Shown here: positions 34,041 to 43,639 of the stretch, piece after piece
How the letters are laid out: every line of letters starts with the position of its first letter
Position numbering within the stretch: position 1 is the stretch's first letter
Assembly (NCBI GenBank): GCA_022827275.1
Contig: JAJDTG010000020.1
Coordinates: 124,001-188,000 of the forward strand
Reading direction: 5' to 3'
DNA from: Candidatus Dadabacteria bacterium
Lineage (GTDB): Bacteria > Desulfobacterota_D > UBA1144 > Nemesobacterales > Nemesobacteraceae
DNA length: 64,000 nucleotides
Position numbers and translations under genes: made by a program
The notes under the pieces: generated by a model
Told to the model about the DNA's origin: nothing
Seen by the model: only the letters and a program-made list of their open reading frames with translations
The model's database searches: none

Positions 34041-35114
34041 TCAGAGAAAAAGATCAAGAAGCCCTTTTTGCTCGGCGTCTTCGATTGGGGAACCGGTTGG
34101 GTGTCTGAACTCTTTTTCATCCCCGTAGCGCTCGGCAAGGGCGAGTATGGTTTCCGATATGTCGGGGACGACATCCCTGTAGGGTTCGGGCTTCGCCCGG
34201 GGAAGGGATACCCATCTCTCAAGCGTGCTGTCGAAATCCCCGCCCACCTTGTGGAGCACCTCGAATCCCATCTGCTCAAGCGCCACCGCGTTGCATTCCT
34301 GCTCGTACTGTCCCTTCATCGGGACTGCGAGCAGCTTCTTGCCGAGGAAAAGGGCCTCGGACGGCGTCTCGAACCCGGCGTTTGTTAGTATGCCTTCGCT
34401 TCCGGTGAAGCTTTCTATGAACTTCTCGTAGCTTACCGGGTACACGGTGACGTTTCCCTCGGTGTAGGGCTCTCCCTTGTAGTGCTTTGAGAAAAGCTCC
34501 CAGCGCACGTCGATTTTGCTCAGATGTCCGATCAGGGTACGCTCGTCGAAGCTCGGGAGGTAGACGGTGTAGTGGCCGTTTTGGCGCACTTCGTAGCGTC
34601 GCAGCTCCTTTCTTATGATGGGGGTTTTTATGAAGTTGTCGTATTCGCGGAAATGAAGCCCGAGCGGTATGCACACCGGAGCGTACCACTTTATTATGAA
34701 CTCCATTATCTTGTTCGGCTTCTCGGGCCTCGGGGTTTTGGGGGAGACAAACGATGTCTGGTGGGAGAGAGACACGCAGGGCTTTTTCTTAAGACGGCAC
34801 GCCCACGAGGATATGGGCTCGAAGTCGCTTACCACCATGTCATAGTCGGCCACGGGAAGATCGTTTACGTCACCGAGCAGCTTGTCGAAGCGGGCCTTCT
34901 TTATCGAGGCGTAGTAGTCGATCCCGCCGTTTTTCCCGAAAACAAACCCGAGTCCCCGCAGGTTGTACTTGACCTCGAAGCCGAGATCTATTTCGTGCTG
35001 GCGCTCGCTTACCATTATGTCGACCTCGACCGACTTGCGAAGCTCGGCTATCACGTCCTTTGAGCGGCTTATGTGGCCGTTTCCGGTTCCCTGTATGGCG
35101 TAGAGTATCTTCAA
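34041..35114 (-). CDS. MurG-like (GT28-fold) glycosyltransferase
   Basis: A 357-residue GT-B glycosyltransferase. It opens LKILYAIQGTGNGHISRSKD, the N-terminal loop of MurG/MGT-like enzymes. The C-terminal part has SYEKFIESFTGSEGILTNAG and SEALFLGKKLLAVPM-GQ-EQ-CNA, a nucleotide-sugar binding pattern. TTG at 35114 with AAGGAG 8 nt upstream is the better start; the open frame runs 31 codons further but that part is unlike the family. The acceptor is unknown. Confidence 0.85.
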   Translation of the reverse strand: MKILYAIQGTGNGHISRSKDVIAELRKSVEVDIMVSERQHEIDLGFEVKYNLRGLGFVFGKNGGIDYYASIKKARFDKLLGDVNDLPVADYDMVVSDFEPISSWACRLKKKPCVSLSHQTSFVSPKTPRPEKPNKIMEFIIKWYAPVCIPLGLHFREYDNFIKTPIIRKELRRYEVRQNGHYTVYLPSFDERTLIGHLSKIDVRWELFSKHYKGEPYTEGNVTVYPVSYEKFIESFTGSEGILTNAGFETPSEALFLGKKLLAVPMKGQYEQECNAVALEQMGFEVLHKVGGDFDSTLERWVSLPRAKPEPYRDVVPDISETILALAERYGDEKEFRHPTGSPIEDAEQKGLLDLFL

Positions 35115-35303
35115 CCCTCTTCTCCTTGCGCTTAGCGTAATTCTAAACTTTTTTGCGGGCGTTGTTAAACATACCCCCAAACGCCGATTATTCCCGATCT
35201 TCGTCAAAGCGGCGTAAAGTGTCCGTTAAGGGGCAGTTAACGCTTCTCGTAGGAGATTTTCCCGCACTGTAGAAGATCAAATTATTGTGACTAACTGCGG
35301 GAT

Positions 35304-35342
35304 CATATTGACTGTTGACGTAACTAGTCAATATGATATGCT
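35304..35342 (+). promoter_or_regulatory. higBA promoter/operator palindrome
   Basis: CATATTGACT (35304-35313), 12 bp, AGTCAATATG (35326-35335) is a perfect 10-bp inverted repeat. It contains the -35 box TTGACT (35308-35313), and TATGAT (35332-35337) overlaps its end as -10. This is the expected layout for autorepression by HigBA. Confidence 0.75.
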
Positions 35343-35353
35343 AGAACAGGTAA

Positions 35354-35629
35354 ATGATAAAAAGCTTTAAATGTAAGAAAACAAAACGCTTGTTCAATGG
35401 AGAACGTGTCTCCGATTTCTCGGGTTTTTCCAGACAAGCCCAGAAGCGGCTGAGGATGCTGGATGCTTCCGAGACGCTTGAAGATCTGAGGGCCTTGAGA
35501 AGCAATCGCCTTGAGGCATTATATGGTGACAGGACAGGGCAATACAGCATACGAATTAACAAACAATGGCGCGTATGTTTCAGATGGGAAAAAGGCGCCT
35601 GTGAAGTGGAGATCGTAGATTATCACTAG
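35354..35629 (+). CDS. higB: HigB toxin
   Basis: A 91-residue RelE-fold mRNA interferase. It has SFKCKKTKRLFNGERV, AQKRLRMLDASETLEDL, then LEAL-GDR-GQYSIRINKQWRVCFRW, with basic catalytic-face residues, and ends EVEIVDYH. It cleaves mRNA on the ribosome when HigA is degraded. HigA follows 35 bp downstream in the typical inverted order. All family blocks are intact. Confidence 0.96.
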   Translation: MIKSFKCKKTKRLFNGERVSDFSGFSRQAQKRLRMLDASETLEDLRALRSNRLEALYGDRTGQYSIRINKQWRVCFRWEKGACEVEIVDYH

Positions 35630-35664
35630 ATCAATATAAAAACGAAAGGCAGGAGGTAACGGCA

Positions 35665-35967
35665 ATGGCCAGGGAACCTATTCACCCCGGTGAGTTTCTT
35701 ATTGACGAACTTAGGGAAATCAATGTGACGCCGACGGAGCTGTCACGTCGTATCGGTGTGCCGCCAAATCGAATTTCCCAGATCGTTCGCGGGAAGCGGG
35801 ATATAACGGTTGATACCGCCTTGCGGCTTGGGCAGTTTTTCGGTACCACGCCCGAACTCTGGATCAATCTGCAAAGAGATTATGATCTTGACAAGGTGAG
35901 GGCTGAATCATGGCCGGAGATTCAAAAGATTCGCCGCTGGCAACCTGAAACCGGTTCGCATGGATAA
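35665..35967 (+). CDS. higA: HigA antitoxin
   Basis: A 100-residue Xre-family antitoxin. It has EPIHPGEFLIDELREIN, a helix-turn-helix in PTELSRRIGVPPNRISQIVRG and ALRLGQFFGTTPELWINLQ. It neutralises HigB and binds the palindrome upstream. AGGAGG precedes ATG 35665. This is the intact counterpart of the lone HigA at 6158. Confidence 0.96.
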   Translation: MAREPIHPGEFLIDELREINVTPTELSRRIGVPPNRISQIVRGKRDITVDTALRLGQFFGTTPELWINLQRDYDLDKVRAESWPEIQKIRRWQPETGSHG

Positions 35968-36234
35968 TTTGCCTCGGGGCGGATATTCACCGGGTTATAG
36001 CCGGCTGCGTTCAACAAGGCGGTTTCTTTATGTGCCCGCTTTTGCTCTCGGACTACGTGACATGGACATGATTCTTCCAATACGAAGATTTCATAGCTGT
36101 TTCCTCGGAATTCTTCCAGCCTAATGCTTGCGGGGCTATATGGATAACCGGGGGTTTCTGAGCTTGAATAGATGACTTCTTCAAGTTAACCTAGATGCTT
36201 TGTCAGGACCCATCTAACCTCGGGAGGACTTCAA

Positions 36235-37401
36235 ATGAAAATCAAGTGGGCAGAGAGAATCGAGCAGCTTCCTCCATACCTTTTCGCCGAGATCGACAGG
36301 AAAAAAAACGAGCTTATCGATAAGGGGGTCGACGTGATCGACCTCGGGGTGGGAGACCCGGACATACCTACGCCGGATCACATAGTGGAGTCGCTTCGCG
36401 AAGCCGCTGGGAATCCGGAGCACCACCGCTACCCGTCCTACGTGGGCATGCTGTCTTTTCGGGAGGCGGCTGCCGAGTGGTACCGAGAGCGCTTCGGGGT
36501 AAGCCTCGATCCCGCAAAGCAGGTAGTGACCCTCATAGGCTCCAAGGAAGGCGTAGCCCACGCGCCGTTAGCGTTTGTTGACCCGGGTGACGTGGTGCTC
36601 GTGCCGGACCCCGGATACCCCGTGTACCCGGTTTCGACCACGTTCGCCGGAGGGGTTCCCTACGCGATGCCGCTTCTTAAGGAAAACGATTTTCTTCCGG
36701 ACCTTGACGCAATCCCCGCCGAGGCGGCCGAGCGGGCCGCCATGATGTTTCTTAACTATCCGAACAATCCGACGACGGTTCTCGCCAACGAGGGGTTCTT
36801 TGGGGAAGTGGTCGATTTCGCCCGGGAAAACGAAATACTCATCTGCCACGACGCCGCCTACACGGAAATAGCCTTTTACGGGAAAAACCCCCTGAGCTTT
36901 CTCGAGATACCGGGGGCGATGGACGTGGGAATCGAGTTCCACTCGCTTTCAAAGACCTTCAGCATGACCGGGTGGCGCCTGGCGTTCGCCGCGGGGAACG
37001 AGAGGGCAATAGCGGGTTTGGGGAAAATAAAGACGAACATAGACTCGGGGGTTTTCCAGGCGGTCCAGGAGGCGGGCATAACGGCGCTTCGCAACAGCTC
37101 CGTCGGACTTGAAGAGAGAAAGGAAGTCTACAGGGAGCGCCTCGAGATATTCTGCCGAGGCCTCGAAGAAGCCGGCATAAGCTATACGCAGCCCGATGCC
37201 ACCTTCTACGTGTGGTTCGAGGTTCCCGAGGGAATGACATCTTCAGAGTTCTCGGAGAGAATGCTCACCGAGGCCGGCGTGGTCGTAACTCCCGGAAACG
37301 GTTTCGGGGACTGCGGCGAGGGGTACGCTAGGGTGTCGGTGACGTTTGACACACAGAGGATAGAGCAGGCGGCCGAGAGGATAGCGAAGTTCAAGCCGTA
37401 G
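36235..37401 (+). CDS. dapL: LL-diaminopimelate aminotransferase
   Basis: A 388-residue class I PLP aminotransferase. It has DLGVGDPDIPTP, GSKEGVAHAPLAF, NYPNNPTT and CHDAAYTEIAF. The PLP lysine is in SLSKTFSMTGWR near residue 240, and ARVSVTFD closes it. The PPYLFAEID-KK start and overall pattern fit DapL, which makes LL-DAP from tetrahydrodipicolinate in one step for lysine and peptidoglycan. A related aspartate-type aminotransferase remains possible. GGGAGG precedes the ATG. The 267-bp spacer before it shows no riboswitch I recognise. Confidence 0.82.
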   Translation: MKIKWAERIEQLPPYLFAEIDRKKNELIDKGVDVIDLGVGDPDIPTPDHIVESLREAAGNPEHHRYPSYVGMLSFREAAAEWYRERFGVSLDPAKQVVTLIGSKEGVAHAPLAFVDPGDVVLVPDPGYPVYPVSTTFAGGVPYAMPLLKENDFLPDLDAIPAEAAERAAMMFLNYPNNPTTVLANEGFFGEVVDFARENEILICHDAAYTEIAFYGKNPLSFLEIPGAMDVGIEFHSLSKTFSMTGWRLAFAAGNERAIAGLGKIKTNIDSGVFQAVQEAGITALRNSSVGLEERKEVYRERLEIFCRGLEEAGISYTQPDATFYVWFEVPEGMTSSEFSERMLTEAGVVVTPGNGFGDCGEGYARVSVTFDTQRIEQAAERIAKFKP

Positions 37402-37439
37402 GGACGACCGGGTCTTTTAAAGATAAGAGGTTATGAGAG

Positions 37440-38900
37440 TTGTTTGAGTTTATAAAGTACTTCTGCACCCTGCTTTACGTTATCTCCTCTGTTTTTCTCT
37501 GCATATTCGGCCTTCACCGCTACTACCTAGTGCATCTTTACTCGAGGGCAAAGGCGCGCCGCGCCGCGGCCCCGCAGGGACAGGGGTTCCTTCCGCGCGT
37601 CACCGTGCAGCTCCCCGTCTATAACGAGATGTACGTGACCGAGAGGCTCATCCGCGCGGTCTGCGCGATCGACTACCCGAGGGACCTGCTCGAGGTGCAG
37701 GTGCTTGACGACTCAACGGACGACACAAGCCGCATAGCGGCGCGCTGCACCGAGGAGCTCCGGGCCGCGGGGTTCGACATAAAGCACATCCGGAGGGGGA
37801 ACCGCGAGGGGTACAAGGCGGGGGCGCTTGCCGCAGGCTGCGCGCAGGCAAGCGGAGAGTTTCTTGCGGTTTTCGATGCGGACTTCGTTCCCCCCAGGGA
37901 TTTTCTCCGAAAAACCGTGCCGTGCTTCGAAGACCCTGAGGTCGGAATAGTGCAGACGAGATGGGGGCATCTTAACCGCGACTACTCGCTCCTGACCAAG
38001 GCCCAGTCGGTGCTTCTTGACGGTCATTTCGTGGTGGAGCAGGCCGCCAGGCACTCAAACGGACTTTTTCTTAACTTCAACGGCACCGCCGGGGTGATCC
38101 GCAAGAAGTGCATAGAGCTTTCCGGAGGGTGGCAGCACGACACCCTGACCGAGGATCTTGATCTCAGCTACAGGGCGCAGATAAACGGGTGGCGCGCGGT
38201 CTACCTGCCCGACGTCATATCGGACGCCGAGCTTCCCGTTGACATGAACGCCTTCAAGATACAGCAGCACAGGTGGGTTAAGGGAGGCATCCAGACGGCG
38301 GGGAAGCTTCTGCCCTCGGTGCTTGGCGACTCCCGGATTCCGTTTAAGGTCAAGGCGGAGAGCATTTTCCACCTCCTCGGCAATTTCAGCTACCTGTTTC
38401 TGCTCGCCACGATAATTCTCATAATACCCATGAATTTCCTCTGGGAGCGGATCTGGCTTAACGACCTTTTCATAGCGAGCGTCACAGGGGTGGCGCTCGG
38501 CACTCTTGCCATAATAAGGTTCTACATACTGGCCGTAAGCGAGGCCCATGGCTCCCGGGCACGGGAGTTCTACAAGTACATACCCGTTGCGCTGAGCGTC
38601 GGGGCGGGCATAGCGGTTAACAACGCCAAGGCAGTGCTTGAGGCGGTTCTGGGCAGGACGTCGGGTTTTGCGAGAACGCCCAAGTACGCTGTTGTGGGCA
38701 GGAAGGACAGGTGGAGAACTTCGGCGTATGTTTCCTCAAAAGGGGTTACCACCTTTCTGGAGGTCATCCTCTCGGTTTTCTTCACGTTCCAGGTGGCGTA
38801 CGTCCTCTACATGGGATTTTTCATCTGGGTTCCCTTCCTGCTGCTGATGCAGTTCGGTTTCACGTACACCGCTTTTCTCTCGATATATCACGGCTCCTGA
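37440..38900 (+). CDS. Cellulose-synthase-like family 2 glycosyltransferase
   Basis: A 486-residue processive beta-glycosyltransferase. One N-terminal membrane helix is followed by the GT-A domain, with PVYNE, VLDDSTDDT, AVFDADFVPP, TEDLDLSYR and the QQHRWVKGG product-channel motif. Three or four C-terminal membrane segments complete the pore. It resembles CslA/mannan-synthase-type enzymes that polymerise and export a polysaccharide. The start is TTG 37440 with a weak GAGAG site. No cyclic-di-GMP PilZ domain was seen. Confidence 0.9.
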   Translation: MFEFIKYFCTLLYVISSVFLCIFGLHRYYLVHLYSRAKARRAAAPQGQGFLPRVTVQLPVYNEMYVTERLIRAVCAIDYPRDLLEVQVLDDSTDDTSRIAARCTEELRAAGFDIKHIRRGNREGYKAGALAAGCAQASGEFLAVFDADFVPPRDFLRKTVPCFEDPEVGIVQTRWGHLNRDYSLLTKAQSVLLDGHFVVEQAARHSNGLFLNFNGTAGVIRKKCIELSGGWQHDTLTEDLDLSYRAQINGWRAVYLPDVISDAELPVDMNAFKIQQHRWVKGGIQTAGKLLPSVLGDSRIPFKVKAESIFHLLGNFSYLFLLATIILIIPMNFLWERIWLNDLFIASVTGVALGTLAIIRFYILAVSEAHGSRAREFYKYIPVALSVGAGIAVNNAKAVLEAVLGRTSGFARTPKYAVVGRKDRWRTSAYVSSKGVTTFLEVILSVFFTFQVAYVLYMGFFIWVPFLLLMQFGFTYTAFLSIYHGS

Positions 38901-39007
38901 GCGGCCTTATTCCTGAAAGTGCGATTTTACAAGTACAATGCCTGGGATTTCACGGAAGACCGGATGTCGTGTATATACGTCAAGTATGTTCCTGTTTGGA
39001 GGCAGAG

Positions 39008-39238
39008 ATGGAAAGGGTAAAAGTATCTAAGAACAATAAGAACCAGGTGGTGTGGCTTCCCAAGCCGGTTTCTTTTCCGGATACCGTAAAGGAAGTGGAT
39101 ATCATCCGTCTTGGACGTTCCCGCTTGATCACTCCGGCAGGAGAAGCATGGGACAGCTGGTTTGAGAGGGAGGGCGTTACGGATGACTTCATGAATGAGC
39201 GCGATCAGACCGGAACCCGGGAAAGAGAACCGTTTTGA
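39008..39238 (+). CDS. vapB: VapB-family antitoxin, orphaned
   Basis: A 76-residue antitoxin. VKVSKNNKNQVVWLPKPVSF looks like the swapped-hairpin AbrB/MazE DNA-binding fold of VapB. The tail SWFEREGVTDDFMNERDQ is the toxin-binding part. GGAGGCAGAG precedes ATG 39008. Its TGA overlaps the start of a vapC that breaks off after about a dozen codons. Confidence 0.87.
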   Translation: MERVKVSKNNKNQVVWLPKPVSFPDTVKEVDIIRLGRSRLITPAGEAWDSWFEREGVTDDFMNERDQTGTREREPF

Positions 39239-39285
39239 TGCCCAGGTACATGCTGGACACCAATATAGTCGTCTGCAATTTATCC
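39238..39285 (+). pseudogene. Truncated vapC toxin start
   Basis: From ATG 39238, overlapping the vapB stop by one base, the frame reads MPRYMLDTNIVV. This is the canonical VapC N-terminus including the first catalytic Asp. Homology ends there, and the following codons (CNLSLNCRCKS...) are unlike VapC. The rest of the toxin has been deleted, with the DUF4143 ATPase gene joined 70 bp on. Confidence 0.75.
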
Positions 39286-39317
39286 TTGAATTGCCGATGT
39301 AAATCCGCAAACTATCC

Positions 39318-39345
39318 TTGCAAATTAGGAAGAGCTATGTATAAT
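39318..39345 (+). promoter_or_regulatory. Promoter for the DUF4143 ATPase, leaderless layout
   Basis: TTGCAA (39318-39323), a 16-nt spacer and TATAAT (39340-39345), with the ATG only 8 nt beyond the -10 box. Confidence 0.6.
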
Positions 39346-39353
39346 TTACAAGC

Positions 39354-40525
39354 ATGATAGAACGTCATGCTTCCCGCTCCCTAAGAAAAGCTCTCGGCCG
39401 ACAGGCTGCCGTGGCACTGATCGGCCCGCGTCAGGTCGGCAAAACTACCTTGGCGCTTGATATTGCCGGGGAATCGGGGGCGCTGTACCTTGATCTCGAA
39501 GCTGGGGAGGAGCGTGCCAAGCTGGCTGACCCGGTACTGTTCCTGAGACCCCACGAGGATCGTCTGGTCATTCTTGACGAGGTTCACCGCGTGCCGGAGC
39601 TGTTTTCCGAGCTGCGCGGCCTGATTGATCAGGGAAGACGCCGGGGGAGGCGGACGGGACGCTTCCTGGTTCTCGGGTCGGCATCGGTTGACTTGCTGAG
39701 ACAGTCGGGGGAAAGCCTTGCGGGGCGGATAGAATACGTTGAACTGAATCCGCTGAGCGTGCTTGAAGCGGGAGGGGGTGACGATTCCCTGAACCTGCTC
39801 TGGGTGCGCGGCGGTTTCCCGGACAGTTTTTTAGCTCAAGACAATGACGACAGTTTGGCTTTCCGTCGCAACTTCATCCGCACCTACCTTGAGCGCGATG
39901 TGCAGCAGTTCGGATGGCAGATTCCGGCGGAGACCCTTGAGCGCCTCTGGACTATGCTTGCTCACGGCCAGGGTACGTTGCTTAACACCTCGAAGCTTGC
40001 GTCCGGCCTTTCCATAAGCGCCCGCACCGTGACCGGCTATATAGACCTGCTGGCCGGCCTTCTGCTGGTGCGCCGACTGCAACCGTTTTACGCCAATGTC
40101 CGAAAGCGCCTTGTGAAATCCCCGAAGGTCTATGTCGCGACAGCGGCATCGTCCACTCCCTCTTGGGCGTCATGGATTACGATTCCCTTGCCGGCCATCC
40201 CGTAGTGGGCGCGAGCTGGGAGGGTTTCGTGATAGAAAACCTTCTGTCCGTCGCTCCTGTGGGAACCAGGGCGAGCTTTTACCGCACTTCTGCGGGTGCG
40301 GAGATTGACCTTGTCCTTGAACTGCCCGGGAGTCGCGCTCCCTGGGCAATCGAAATCAAGCGCGGCCTAAGCGGCACCTTGGGCAAGGGTTTTCGAAACG
40401 CCGTCGAGGACATCAATCCCGAGCGGTCTTTTGTCGTCACCGCCGGTTCTGACCGCTACCCGGTCGCGAAGAGTGTCGAGGCGATCGGCCTTCGGGAGAT
40501 GGCGTCAGTTCTCGGGGAGCGGTGA
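39354..40525 (+). pseudogene. DUF4143-type AAA ATPase, split by a frameshift
   Basis: The first frame gives the AAA part: Walker A LIGPRQVGKTTLALD near residue 24, Walker B RLVILDEVHRVPELF, sensor GSASVDLLRQSGESLAGRI and a winged-helix-like domain. It breaks near 40135. A second frame, from about 40136 to 40525, supplies the expected continuation (GVMDYDSLAGHPVVGASWEG, then IDLVLEL and WAIEIKRG), a PD-(D/E)xK-like DUF4143 tail. One missing base after TATGTC restores VYVRDSGIVHSLLG. Either a recent inactivation or an assembly or sequencing error. Function of the family is poorly known. Confidence 0.88.
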
Positions 40526-40547
40526 CCTCCGATTGCTGTTTCCTTAT

Positions 40548-40565
40548 CCGCGTTTTTATAAAAAT
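40548..40565. repeat. 18-bp direct repeat at the conjugation cluster edge, copy 1
   Basis: CCGCGTTTTTATAAAAAT, repeated exactly at 40594-40611. The TTTTTATAAAAA core is palindromic. The two copies lie between the DUF4143 gene and the end of traG. Confidence 0.85.
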
Positions 40566-40593
40566 CTTCCCCGCGATTTTGCAAAAGATAAGC

Positions 40594-40611
40594 CCGCGTT
40601 TTTATAAAAAT
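40594..40611. repeat. 18-bp direct repeat, copy 2
   Basis: Identical to 40548-40565, offset by 46 bp, ending 15 bp before the traG stop. It may mark the end of the island or act as a convergent terminator region. Confidence 0.85.
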
Positions 40612-40626
40612 TGTATTTGGACCATA

Positions 40627-43600
40627 TCAGCCGGATTCGTCATCTTTTTCCTGTTGCGCCCTGCTGCTCTCGATTGACTTTCTGATTTCAGACGTTCCCT
40701 GTTCCCGGGAAACACTCTCCGATCTCGCATTATCAAGACGCTTCCGCACCCCTTCAGTTGAACGTTGAAGAGACTCCCTGCCCTCGAATATCTCGTCTCT
40801 TCCATCCCCAAGACTCTCTGCGGTTTTTGTCCCGTCGGTTTCGATTTTTCCCCGGGCCCGCTCCCGCGCGCGGGACACCTGCTCCCTTATTGCCGCGGAA
40901 TCCTCCTCTATCGAACTTTGCGTCTGCGCCACCCCGCCGCCGCCGGCTTCCCCGGCAGACTTTCTGTATTCTCCGAAAGCCCCTTCCGCGTCAACCTCGA
41001 ATCTGCGGACATCTCCGAGGCCGTAGCCCTCTGCGGGCATCGCGGCGACCGATTCTCTGGTCGCTCTTCCCGCTCCGACAAGTTCCGAGAGGCCTGTTAC
41101 CCTGTGTATGGATCCGGAGACGGCTTCTGCCTCCTCCGTGTCGTATCTTCCGTCGCGAAGGTCAGTAAGTCCCCTGGCCACGTAGCTGTCCGTGTAGCCC
41201 TGCCCCCTCATGTCGGCAAACACCGCCTGGGTGTATTCCCTCTCAACTCCCGCGCCGAATGAGGTTTCCCCGGAGAGCACTTCTGAATAGGCTTTTGCCC
41301 TCTCCCTCTGGGAGGAGTAGTCCCGGAGAGAGCTTTTTGCGGAGCGAAGCTCGGCCCTTGCCTCCTCCGAGTCCCGGGCCGTGAACTGGAGACTTTCGCG
41401 GGCCTCCTTTGAAGAAAGCGTGCTCTCAAGCTCGGAGAAAGCTGTTGAGAAATTCACCCGGGAGTTGGAACTTGAGGCAAACTCCCGGGCTTCCTCGTAC
41501 CTCTCGGCGGCGCTTGTGTCGGTCTTGCGCGCTCCCCGCGCCTTTATCCCGGCGCCGACCGACGGCCCCCCGAGCCCCACGCCCGCAAGCCCCGAGGAAG
41601 TCCCCGCCCTTGCCCCCGCCTCGTAGACCATCGCGGTGTCCCACGACATCTTGAGCGACTCCTGGCGGGAGAGGCCGAACCGCCTCTGCAGGTTTGAAGC
41701 CGTCTCTAGCACGGTCGCAAGATCTTTTTTCTCGCCCGTCGCGCTTGAGAGCCCGAGCGCCTCGGAGTAGCCCCTCTCGTCTGTGGCCGCACGCGAGGCT
41801 CCGACCATCCGCACGGACGCCGCGGCCGCGGAATCCGTTACGGCCTCCCTGCTTGCCTCCATGTTCCGCATGGTGTCGGCAAGCTCCTCCCTTGCCGCGA
41901 ACCGGACGCCCTCTCTTCCCGTTATCCGCATCCCTCCCACGCTTGAGGCCGGTTGCTCGTGGACATTGTCGTAGCGGCGGGTGAGGTTCCCCGTCACCGA
42001 CTCCCGCGCGACATCGGACTTGTTCGCCGTCACGGTGTCGTAGCGGCCCGTTGCGACCGACACGTTTCCAAGCGATATGTTTCCCGCGGCGTGGGCCCCG
42101 GCCGTCTGGGTCGAGATTGACTGCGTGGGGCCCATGAACTGCTGCACGGCTCCCACCACGGCGTGCTGGCTTGCGGAGACGACGTAGTAGGCGATCATGG
42201 GGACTATGGTGGCCGCAAGCCCCGCGACCGCCATGGCCATGTCGGACTCGTGGACGACGGATCCCCTTGAGATCACGGTGAGGGTGCCGTCTGTGTAAGG
42301 CTCAAGCGCCCTTGCGAGCTTCAGGCTTGAGAACAGGTTCACTATGGCGTATATGGGGTTCCAGAGCTCGGTCCAGAACATCGCGATCAGGTAGGCCGGG
42401 ATTATCCGAGCGGCAAGCGGCGTCATCGCCAGGAAGATCACCGCTGGGAATATGCCGTAGAGCATCCCCTGGAGGAGCCCCCTTATGTAGGGAAGGGTGT
42501 GGCGGGCCATCTCTCCCAGCACCAGAAACGAGTTTTTCTGCCTCGCGCGCGCCTCGGCGATCGAGAGGCTGAGAAGCGAGGCCTCCGACCCTCCCGCTAC
42601 CGCAAGCGACTTGACCGAGCGGGAGTAGCTGTTTATCAGGGCGTTCTGGATGATTATGTCCTTTGCCGACATCGAGACCCCGGCAAGCTCTTTGTACGAT
42701 TCACGAAGGGCCTCCGTGAAGCCGGCTGTATCGACTGTGCTTGTCTGGCGGTTTATGAAACCGGACTCCTCGGCAAGCTCCTTCGTCCACCCGGGGTAGT
42801 AGGCGTCGAGGCAGGCGTTTAGGCCCGCGTGCGCTTCGCCGCAGTAGGCGAGTATGGGCCTTGCGGCCGCGGAGCAGTCCCCCGCGCTCGGCGGGGAGGC
42901 GTAGGCGCCCGCGGGCAGGGCGACGTTTGTGTGGAGTTCCACGAAACGGTAGTTAGCCGTTCCTATGGAAGAAAAAAGGTCGGCTGACTTCTCGAGGCTC
43001 TCCGGGCTCACAAGCCCCGAGGTTATGCTTTTCAGGCCGCACTCCCTAACAAAGGAGTCAAGCGTGTTAGCGAGGTGAGGCTCCGCGACCGCAAACGAGG
43101 TCGAGCGCTTTATCAGTTCGGCCCCGCGGAGAAGCCCGTTTTTCGAGTAGCGAAGCGCGCCCGGAAGCGAAAACGCCCCCTCCATAACCTTGGTGAGACC
43201 GCTTCCGACCCCCGAAGTCGCCCAGGCGAAAACCCCGACCCCGGCCGGCACCGAGGATATCACTCTTGTGTACGAGGTCACCCTGTCGTAGACCGCCATG
43301 TCGACCTTCACCCCGAAGAGCATCATGTAGATGAGTATGGAGAGCGCGAACTGGTGGCCCGGTGCCATCCTCCCGCCGAAAAGCGAGGACAGGACAGCGA
43401 GCAGTATGCCCGCTACCAGTCCCAGGCGTATGAGGCCCAGGAGGCCCGAGCCCGCCAGGATCGCTACGGAGTTCAGCACCTCGGCTATGAACTGCCCGTT
43501 TCCGTAGGTGTCTATCTGGAAGGCTCCCTGTGCCCCCGCCGTCTCCGGGAAAAGCAGGGTCCCGGCAAGCGCGGCTATCCCGAGCGCAAAAGCCGGTCTC

Positions 43601-43632
43601 AGGATCCCGGCGCGCGTGTTTTTCCTGTCCAT
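40627..43632 (-). CDS. traG: TraG, mating-pair stabilisation/pilus assembly protein
   Basis: A 1001-residue F-type TraG. Signal-like and membrane segments (about 1-60, 60-110, 330-470) form the TraG_N domain, including GMLYGIFPAVIFLAMTPLAA and FWTELWNPIYAIVNLFSSLK. The second half is hydrophilic, Ser/Ala/Arg-rich and coiled-coil, as expected for the periplasmic part that acts in pair stabilisation and entry exclusion. ATG 43632 with GAGGAAACC fits best; a GTG lies six codons upstream. It is the last gene of the cluster. Confidence 0.93.
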   Translation of the reverse strand: MDRKNTRAGILRPAFALGIAALAGTLLFPETAGAQGAFQIDTYGNGQFIAEVLNSVAILAGSGLLGLIRLGLVAGILLAVLSSLFGGRMAPGHQFALSILIYMMLFGVKVDMAVYDRVTSYTRVISSVPAGVGVFAWATSGVGSGLTKVMEGAFSLPGALRYSKNGLLRGAELIKRSTSFAVAEPHLANTLDSFVRECGLKSITSGLVSPESLEKSADLFSSIGTANYRFVELHTNVALPAGAYASPPSAGDCSAAARPILAYCGEAHAGLNACLDAYYPGWTKELAEESGFINRQTSTVDTAGFTEALRESYKELAGVSMSAKDIIIQNALINSYSRSVKSLAVAGGSEASLLSLSIAEARARQKNSFLVLGEMARHTLPYIRGLLQGMLYGIFPAVIFLAMTPLAARIIPAYLIAMFWTELWNPIYAIVNLFSSLKLARALEPYTDGTLTVISRGSVVHESDMAMAVAGLAATIVPMIAYYVVSASQHAVVGAVQQFMGPTQSISTQTAGAHAAGNISLGNVSVATGRYDTVTANKSDVARESVTGNLTRRYDNVHEQPASSVGGMRITGREGVRFAAREELADTMRNMEASREAVTDSAAAASVRMVGASRAATDERGYSEALGLSSATGEKKDLATVLETASNLQRRFGLSRQESLKMSWDTAMVYEAGARAGTSSGLAGVGLGGPSVGAGIKARGARKTDTSAAERYEEAREFASSSNSRVNFSTAFSELESTLSSKEARESLQFTARDSEEARAELRSAKSSLRDYSSQRERAKAYSEVLSGETSFGAGVEREYTQAVFADMRGQGYTDSYVARGLTDLRDGRYDTEEAEAVSGSIHRVTGLSELVGAGRATRESVAAMPAEGYGLGDVRRFEVDAEGAFGEYRKSAGEAGGGGVAQTQSSIEEDSAAIREQVSRARERARGKIETDGTKTAESLGDGRDEIFEGRESLQRSTEGVRKRLDNARSESVSREQGTSEIRKSIESSRAQQEKDDESG

Positions 43633-43639
43633 GGTTTCC

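Noticed and set aside
38711-39007. A long N-terminal extension of the VapB frame
   Set aside because: It reads through the end of the glycosyltransferase gene out of frame. ATG 39008 with GGAGG gives the normal antitoxin length.
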